Of a stretch of 64,000 bases of DNA, positions 56,645 to 64,000 are shown one piece after another. A program made the position numbers and the translations under genes. The DNA is from Sapria himalayana (lineage: Eukaryota; Streptophyta; Magnoliopsida; Malpighiales; Rafflesiaceae). The stretch covers positions 3,414,898 to 3,478,897 of the forward strand of contig JAREIK010001718.1 of the NCBI GenBank assembly GCA_029783825.1, given 5' to 3'. Every line of letters begins with the position of its first letter. Positions within the stretch are counted from its first letter, which is position 1. The notes under the pieces were generated by a model that worked only from the letters and a program-made list of their open reading frames with translations, was not told where the DNA came from and made no database searches.

Positions 56645-59026
56645 GGCAAAGATCTTTCTTCTAACTAATCTCAAAAGTATAAAGATCTTATAATTAGTAA
56701 AGTGGATATTTTGTCAAGATATCGATTCCATATGAATTATATAGACAATTTGATCAATCAACTATCAGTCAATAGCTATTCTAGTTTAGCGGATAAGACT
56801 AGGTTTTAAGTAAAATTCTTAAATTCTAGTGTTTGTTTATTCCATTACATATGATATCTTATCTAGATAGTCTGGATTGGATATTATTCGGCTTGATTAT
56901 AGAATGAATGTAAGATTATTATGATAATATCTTAGTGTATAATTAGTATGCAAGGTGGTTATCATCTATTATGCTTTCTCTAATGATGATACCCTTATAG
57001 CTATCTCATCGGTACTTTACCACATAAATAATAAATCATCCTTGCTCAAGGTTCATTCATAAGTTCATAGTTTTTAAATAACTTGTCAACTATCCTTGAT
57101 TATTTTGTATATGTATTCTTATTCTCTTATCTCTCATATTTTATAGACATAAACTTGTGTGATAGTAAAAAACTTTTGGCTTCATATGTATCATATTTGC
57201 ACAATTAACATATGCTTTTTATTAAATCTTATAGGTGATAATCATAAGATAGATAGGAACTTATAGAACTATAACCACTTTACCAAACACCTCCAATAAC
57301 ACGTGTCTTGTAGTTTATGTGTCACTTCCTACTATGAGGACATATAACTCCTATACTAAAGGTAAAACCCTTAAAAAATATTCTATAAAATATCAATATC
57401 AATTAAGGGTCAATTCTTCTATGACATGCACAATGGATTAGCTTATAAAAGTATTTATATTTTCAAATTCATAAGTACTATGCATCCATTATTGACATAC
57501 CTCAAGGTAGGGTTTTGACGTATTGATTTGTCTCATTCATTATAATTGAAAGGATTATCATTTCCTTCCTATTATTATATGTAAGTGTATTTTTTAGCTT
57601 ACCTATCATTATCTAACATGATAGCATGCACAAATCGATAAATTGTAAAACTAATATTTCATATATACATAATTACCACATCCATCAATAACCAAATCAT
57701 AATAAAATTCAAACATTAAATTCATTCATAAAGTATTCATGACACATAATCAAATACAACAACCTAAACCTCAATTTAGCCTTACATTGTGGAGGAATTC
57801 TTAGGAGATAATTAAAGATATAACTCATATAATTTTAAGTTCAAATTACAACCCTTAGGGGTTTCTAGGAACCAAATCCTAAATCCATAATAATCTATCA
57901 TACGCTTCAGATTTGTCCATAAGATAGGTCAAAATTCATGCCTCCACCCCTTAGGATTTATGCATGTGTGTTACATCGCTCCTTTTCTCATGAATCTATC
58001 TTAGGGTTGGATGAAATTTGACATCCAAAAGCCTAACTTTCATTTCTTTTCTCAAGCCCTAAAATCATTCTTCAAAATTCTCATTTTTCTCTTTTATAAT
58101 CGAATGATTTAGGTGTGAACTTTAAGTCAAAAGAATTATTTTTTAGAAAAAAAATAATGGCTTTTGTCCCTTTCTAACTTTAGAATTTCCACAATTTTTT
58201 TATATCACTAAGTTACAGTATTAAGAATAAGGTGTGATTTTGGTATCTCGCTTACATCATATGGTCATGATTACACTATTTTCCTCTATAACACTAAGTC
58301 ACTGCATTGTGAATGGCCATGATTTGTCCATTTCACCTCTATAATCCAAAGTTGTGGTATTGAGAATATGACATAGCTTTGGTCATTTCTATAAAGTAAA
58401 AATCACAGCCCTAGAAATGGTCAAGACTCCATTATTATTCTCTAGAACTTTCTATAGCTAAAAGGTGATGTGCTAGGAACAGTCTCATAATTTTTGTCTT
58501 GTACTTATTTATTTTATATTGAAAAAGTCATGATATTGGATAATTATTGTGGTTTTGGGCATTAGAGTGGAGTAATTGGTTCATATAAAGTAAAATTAAT
58601 ATCAAAGCCATACAAATTATTACAATCTAGTGCGAGTGTGATTCCTAAAAAGTTTCAAAGCTAAAAAGAATCTATTACATAGTGAAATGATTGTGTCAAT
58701 AAGATAGTAGAGTGATGGTGTATGAAGATTATCATGATTATTTGTATAAAACTTTGGTCAATAATGGATATCAAAACTATCATATAGCTTAATGAGGTGT
58801 AACAAAGTCCTAACATATAGAATATTATGACATTACATGACTATTCTCTCTCCTTCTTCTCAACAATCCATCAAGTCCCTATTGCACACAAATATCATCC
58901 AATTCATCATAATCCATCAAAATTCACAAATTAGTATAATTAGTCATTTTTAAGTTATTTTCTATCCAAATATAGTGTTAATAATCACCAAAATAATTAG
59001 TTTTATTTAATATTTGTCATACCAAA
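56645..59026 (-). repeat. Gypsy LTR, first bases missing
   Basis: Follows the LTRs at 33162, 42614 and 47238 in order: a GATCAATCAACTATCAGTCA string (56750), TAAATCATCC (57050), a CAATTAAGGGTCAA string (57405), a CAGCCCTAGAAATGGTCA string (58405) and CATACCAAAT at the end. The opening TGTTGTGACTTTG is lost. It may be solo or the partner of the next LTR. Confidence 0.65.
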
Positions 59027-61451
59027 TTGACATCTCTCAAGAGTATCTAGAAATCAATTACTAATCCTATAATTCTCATTTGTACACCTCTGATTTGCTC
59101 CTAGGGTGGAGTTGAAAATTGTGCTCCCGCCCTTCATGTTCATGCTTATGCCTTGCATTATCACTTTGTTCATTGATCTTTTATAGGTTTGGATTAATTT
59201 ATACTCCCTAAATCCTAGTTTTTCATCTTCGTGTTGTGCCCTCTCTCCTCTATTTTTTCTTGCCATGATTTCCATTTTTATACTTGAATGATTGGGCATA
59301 ATTTTTTAAGTGGTAAGTTTTGACACTGTAGAATGGTTGCAGCTTGAGTAAATGCTTTCTAGAACTAATCAGATTCTAAATCTAAATTCTTACTATATGC
59401 TAAATTCTTAAAATCATTTTCCAAGGCACTTAGGGTGTCTTTATAATATAATGCTCCCATATTATTTTTGAAGGCATGTCGGTCTAAATATCGTTAACAT
59501 AAATTGTTCGTTTCAAAGTATTCGAAATCAATTGAATTACTTTTAGATTTAGGAGAATTCCTTCTTGGATATTTTGAATTTAGTCCATATGCCCTTAGTT
59601 ATTTCTCTCCATTCCTTAGAAATGCATTAATCATAAAATACTGATTGTTAGGATTTGATTTATCTTCAATTCCTTCCTCTCCTAATTTATCCATTTTAGT
59701 TTTAGTCACTGAATCAAGCAAGCTACACATCGCAACTAACTTTTAAGTAACCACAAAGTGAAATAAAATCTACATAGCCTTAGAAATGAATTTTTTGAAT
59801 TTATGGGTAATATTAATTTCATAATTTCAAGTTATAATTGAGCTTAGTTTATATATATTCAAGTTCTAAGAAGTTCTAACTTCAAAATTTAAAAAAAGAG
59901 ATCTTAGAATTCGTATATTCCAAGTCCAGAATGTTGAATGCCTAAATAGGCCTTGTTGGACCTGAACAAGAAGGCCAAAACTAGGAAAAGGAGTAGCCTA
60001 GCCTTGGAATCCACTGCCTAAAGGCTATAGCCACGTCGCTGGTGGTAGTTGGCATGCCTTTTATTTGAAAAACCACCGACCAAGCTCCGACTGACAACAA
60101 CATAATGTTGGTAGACCAATGCATGCTAGAGGCATGCCCATCAACACTGTTTGAATCATTGCCAACTTCTCTGTTGTCGATTGGCCGCCTTGACTATCGT
60201 TGTTAACTTCATTGACCTTGTATTTTTGAACCATGAAAGGCAGAAAATTAAAGATATGGAAATGCCTTTATATTATTCAATTCTAGAGATTATCTCCTAC
60301 ACACGCACCTGCAAATGTCTCACCGAAAGCTAGACAGAGGCTCACAGAAATTGCCTAGAAATTACCCAAAATGAGAGCAATTGAGCAACCTTTCAAGAGC
60401 TTAAAAAACAAACAAAATAACAAAAACAAAACAAAAACAAATAACAAAAACAAAAACAAAAAAAACATAAAAACAGCAACAAAATAAGCCTATGACTTTT
60501 TTGTTTTATATCCTTTTTTGGAAATAGATAAAAGACTTTATTCTTAATTAGGAGATAAAAAATAAATAAATTTTTAGTTTTATATTATACTACATCTTAA
60601 ATAAGACTAAATAATTTTATATTATAAGCTAATATAGACTATGGTTTTATAAAAAAAATCATTTTATATTATAAGATAATATAAGACTACAGTTTAATTA
60701 ACAATGTAACCGTTTTATATTATAAGATAATATAAGACTATAGTTTAATTAAAATTATAGTCTTTTTATATTAAAATATAATATAAGATAAAATTTTTGA
60801 TTATAGATATAGTCGTTTAATTTATAAAAAATTATGAAAACATAGTCTAAAATATTAGAATACATTAATTACTAAAAACATAAAAAAAATTCCTAAATCC
60901 AACTATTGTCTATTTAACTTTTTGAAGTGGAATGTCAGAGTCATGGCACAAGAGGATGTTGTAGCTTTTAGCACTGGTTGCATAATTGGTTACCATGATG
61001 TAAAATTAATATTATAACCATAAAAAATATTATGAGCTAGTGGGGTTGTGACTCCAAGAAAGTTTCATAATCGAATATAATATAATGTATAGTAAAATAA
61101 TTATGCCAACAAGGTAGTAGAGTTATTGCATATGAAAATTTCTATAACTACTTGTGTAGAGCTTTGACCAATAATGGATACCAAAACAATCTTATAAGCT
61201 CATAGAGGTATAAAAAAGTCATGACACATAGAATACTATGATTTTACATGACTGTACACTCTCCTCATATTCAAAAAATCTATCAAGTCTCACATTTCAC
61301 ATAGATTACCTAATTTTACTATTATTTATCATAATATATTAAAATTGTAATTTCATGAAATATTTATATTTAAAGCTCTTTTTCATGTAAATATATCATG
61401 CATAATCATCAAAAAAAAACTAGTATTCTTTGGTATTTGGCATGCCAAACA
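59027..61451 (-). repeat. 3' LTR of gypsy element C, partial and interrupted
   Basis: Starts in mid-LTR (CTCAAGAGTATCTAGAAATCA, compare 43455). It is LTR-like to about 59345, then holds about 1.6 kb of unrelated DNA, then resumes at about 60935. It ends GGTATTTGGCATGCCAAACA at 61451, the best preserved LTR terminus in the window. It lies directly downstream of the minus-strand gypsy pol. Confidence 0.6.
59345..60935. other. Unidentified insertion within the LTR
   Basis: Sequence with no counterpart in the other LTR copies. It contains a moderately GC-rich part (59930-60240), an ACAAAA-rich run (60400-60475) and a degenerate 51-bp tandem repeat (60610-60790; TTTTATATTATAAGATAATA at 60662 and 60713). 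No termini, target duplication or coding frame recognised. Confidence 0.45.
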
Positions 61452-61479
61452 ATTTCTGACCATGCTATATGTTCGAGTT

Positions 61480-63900
61480 TAACTGGAAAATGACTAGCCT
61501 TTCCAAAAATAGGTTTTTAGGAAGACATACCTAGGGGTGTCTTGAATATCATTCTATATCCCTAGAATGATTCCTCTGACCATTGAGATTTATATTTTCT
61601 TGATGGATTGACTATCTTTTCCAATATATTCTTGAACTCACTATTTGATATTTTTGCTTGTCTATTTATATATGGATGATATGATAATTCCCTCTTATGC
61701 CTAGTCACATGCTTAGCCAATTAAGTACCAAGTAATTTGCTAAAATGACTTCATTTATCTCTTATGATATATGGCAATATGTTGAACCAAGTGAAGATAT
61801 TGTTGCATAGGAAATTCACAACTATCTTTGTAACATTTTTTGTACAGCTATTACTTCAACTCATTTAAATATGTAATCCACTGATAACAATATGCACTCT
61901 TTACCAAAGGATGAAGGGAATGCCCCAATTAATTATGTCCCCCATGCAGCAAAACCTCTAGTTCAAGGATGTTTTTGAGTGGCATTTTTTTATGCCTAGA
62001 TATGTTACCCAATCTTTAGGATATTTCACATTGTGATAGTCACACCATCCATTGGCAATCCATGAATAGTGATGGCTAAGCAAATCTAGATTGAAATATT
62101 TTTTTGGGCAATTTTATTACCTCCAAATTGCCTCAATAAGAAAAAAATGACATTTGAGGATAATCTTCATGTCTTTTCCCCCCTAGTACACATCTTCTTA
62201 TGACATAATTTTTACATCTTTTGAATAGGAGTGAATCATCCCATAGGTAGTTTTTTACTTCGAGTAGAAACTTCCTTTTTTGGTGGAACATTAAAGGAAG
62301 AAGAATTTCACATGTTAAATAATTAACAAAATTAACATACCAAGGAAATTGAATTTTCAACATCAAAATCTACTCATTTGATAAGTTCTCTAATATTTAT
62401 GCTCTTCTCTATGATTCTTGATGGATTATAAGTAGGAAAAATGGTAGGCAATCGTATTATCACTCTCTTTCTTGTCTCTTATGTTGATATCAAATTATTA
62501 GAGCAAAATAATTCATTATTTTAATCTTTGTTTATCTTCTTTCTTTATCATTAAGTACCATACAACTACATTATCTATGCAAATCACTATATTTTCTATG
62601 AGGATGTATGGTAAGAATTTATCATTGAAAATTCTATGTCCAACATCTTCTTTTCTGTAGTCATATAATTTACATAGGCTTCATTCAAGGTCTAACTAGC
62701 ATATGAAATGGCCTAAAAGAACTTGCATCATTTCTATCTAGTACAGCTCCAAACACATTGGCACTTGCATCCCATATAATCACAAATCGTTCTCCTTATT
62801 GTGGTATCGTTAAAATTGGGCTTTTTATTTACTTTCTCTTCTAATCTTCAAATGCTTCAACACGTTCTTCACTAAAGTTAAAAATCACTTCTTTCTTCAA
62901 TATTATGCACAATAGTTTTTCCATCCCTTCCAAACACATAGGCACTTGCTTCAACATGTTCAAAGACTGAATGTCCCAAAACAATCCCTTCCTTTAATAT
63001 AAAATGATATTTCTCATATCTAAGAATACAATTCTTTTATTACTTCCAAGTTTTGAAAATATCCTTCAAAAGAATCTTTATAAACAAAAAAGTAATCCAT
63101 AAATAGCTCCATAATTTTCTTGTTGAGATCAGAAAAGATTGCATTTATATACCTCTAAAAAGTAGCCAAAGCATTACGAAGACCAAATGTCATCTTCTAA
63201 AATGAAAATGTTTCATATGGGAAAGTGAAAATGTTTTTTTCTTTATTTACTACGTCAATCAAAATCTGATTATATTTCAAATATTCATCTAAAATATAAT
63301 AAAAGGAATACCTTACGATTCTATCCAAGGTTTGGTCCATGAAAAGGAAGTGGGTGGTAATCTTTCATTATTTCTATATTCAATTTATGATAATCCATAC
63401 ATATGCACCATCTAGTGGTTACACCTATGGAGATATCTTCTTCATTTGAATTTTCACCACTAGCAAAGCTCCCTTTATTAGAACTACATGAATCAAACTA
63501 ACTTATAGATTATCAAATATGACATAGATAATTCCCACATTAAACCATTTTATAATCTTTTTTTATCACATCATTTATTATTAGATATAGCCTCCATTGG
63601 TATTCAATTTTTATTCTTGCATCAATTTTTATAAGTATCTTATGCATACATATTGAGAGATTGATTATTTTGATATATTTGAGCAACTATGTTATATTCT
63701 CGGTATTTTTATTTATTATTTTCACCACAATCACCTCCATTTTTTAGTCAATATTAATGAAATGATAATTAGTTTTATCTTCTCTTTCCCCAAGAAAGCA
63801 TCAATGAAAGTGACTCGATAGCACATTCAAGATTAGTCCATCAATAGTTGTCCATGTATCATGATATTCTTATGTGGTCATGAATTTCACAAATATTGCA
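61480..63900 (-). pseudogene. Ty3/gypsy pol remnant (RT, RNase H, integrase), Athila/Tat type
   Basis: Read on the minus strand. RT: GVTTRWCICMDYHKLN and KDYHPLPF (about 63440-63360). Then FGLRNALATF (about 63190) and IMELFMDYFFVYKDSFEGYF (about 63110-63050; the usual FMDDF motif has Tyr for its second Asp), then KGRDCFGTFSL. An RNase H zone, poorly preserved, lies at 62950-62450. Integrase zinc-binding part: PWYVNFVNYLTCEILLP, KRKFLLEVKNYLWDDSLLFK and IIRRCV-like sequence (62345-62180). Integrase core: TKIVVNFLCNNIFTWF, SYHPYINRQAKISNSEFKNI, LEKIVNPSRKY and FKTPLGMSS (61835-61520). Stops are frequent. The upstream gag-protease would lie beyond 64000. Confidence 0.85.
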
Positions 63901-64000
63901 ACATCATTAGGTACATCTTCTCTTATGAATATCATTCCTTTGAGATTAGTTGTGACATTTTCTTCTAGTGCATGACTTTATGGGAAGTTGCAGTACTGAT

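Overview
The window looks like intergenic, transposon-packed DNA of a flowering plant, probably a monocot with a large genome (inference only; no species marker was recognised). It is AT-rich throughout, with small GC-rich islands that are almost all the ends of hAT DNA transposons. I found no intact host gene, no tRNA or rRNA gene and no CRISPR array. The one gene that looks intact is the transposase of a complete hAT element.

Layout. 1-3738: hAT terminal fragments and AT-rich DNA. 3739-8469: an old small hAT element carrying a complete hAT transposon (4106-8271) with an exact 8-bp target duplication and a 690-aa transposase read across two coding introns. 8590-12693: relics of a second, Ac-like hAT family, one of them internally deleted. 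About 12870-20143: a decayed Ty3/gypsy element (plus orientation) with long LTRs of about 2.5 kb. 20160-21060: a Ty1/copia gag-LTR fragment. 21066-23130: a PIF/Harbinger transposase relic. About 23131-32091: a CACTA-like element (tentative) with subterminal repeat arrays, a CT-rich tract split by an Ac-like hAT copy (23908-27539), a decayed host-like gene copy with an intron still recognisable, and an exon resembling the ribosome-biogenesis gene NSA2. 33162-44147: a gypsy element in minus orientation whose 3' LTR contains an hAT that itself contains two small hATs. 44148-46318: a rearranged Ac-like relic. 46319 to about 55250: a minus-strand copia element broken by two solo gypsy LTRs, each with a recognisable 5-bp target duplication, and by a small hAT. 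56645-64000: more LTRs of the same gypsy family and a minus-strand gypsy pol (RT, RNase H, integrase) that runs off the right edge.

How the parts relate. One long-LTR gypsy family (LTR ends close to TGTTTGGCATGCCAAA...) accounts for roughly a third of the window, in both orientations. An Ac-like hAT family occurs in at least five copies with different deletions, and two of them share the loss of a catalytic Asp, which suggests mobilisation in trans. Several boundaries are fixed by target duplications read directly from the sequence, so the order of insertion can be reconstructed in places. No clearly new biological system was found. The best leads are the apparently intact hAT element, the gene fragments in the CACTA-like unit, and the multi-level nesting at 33162-39020.
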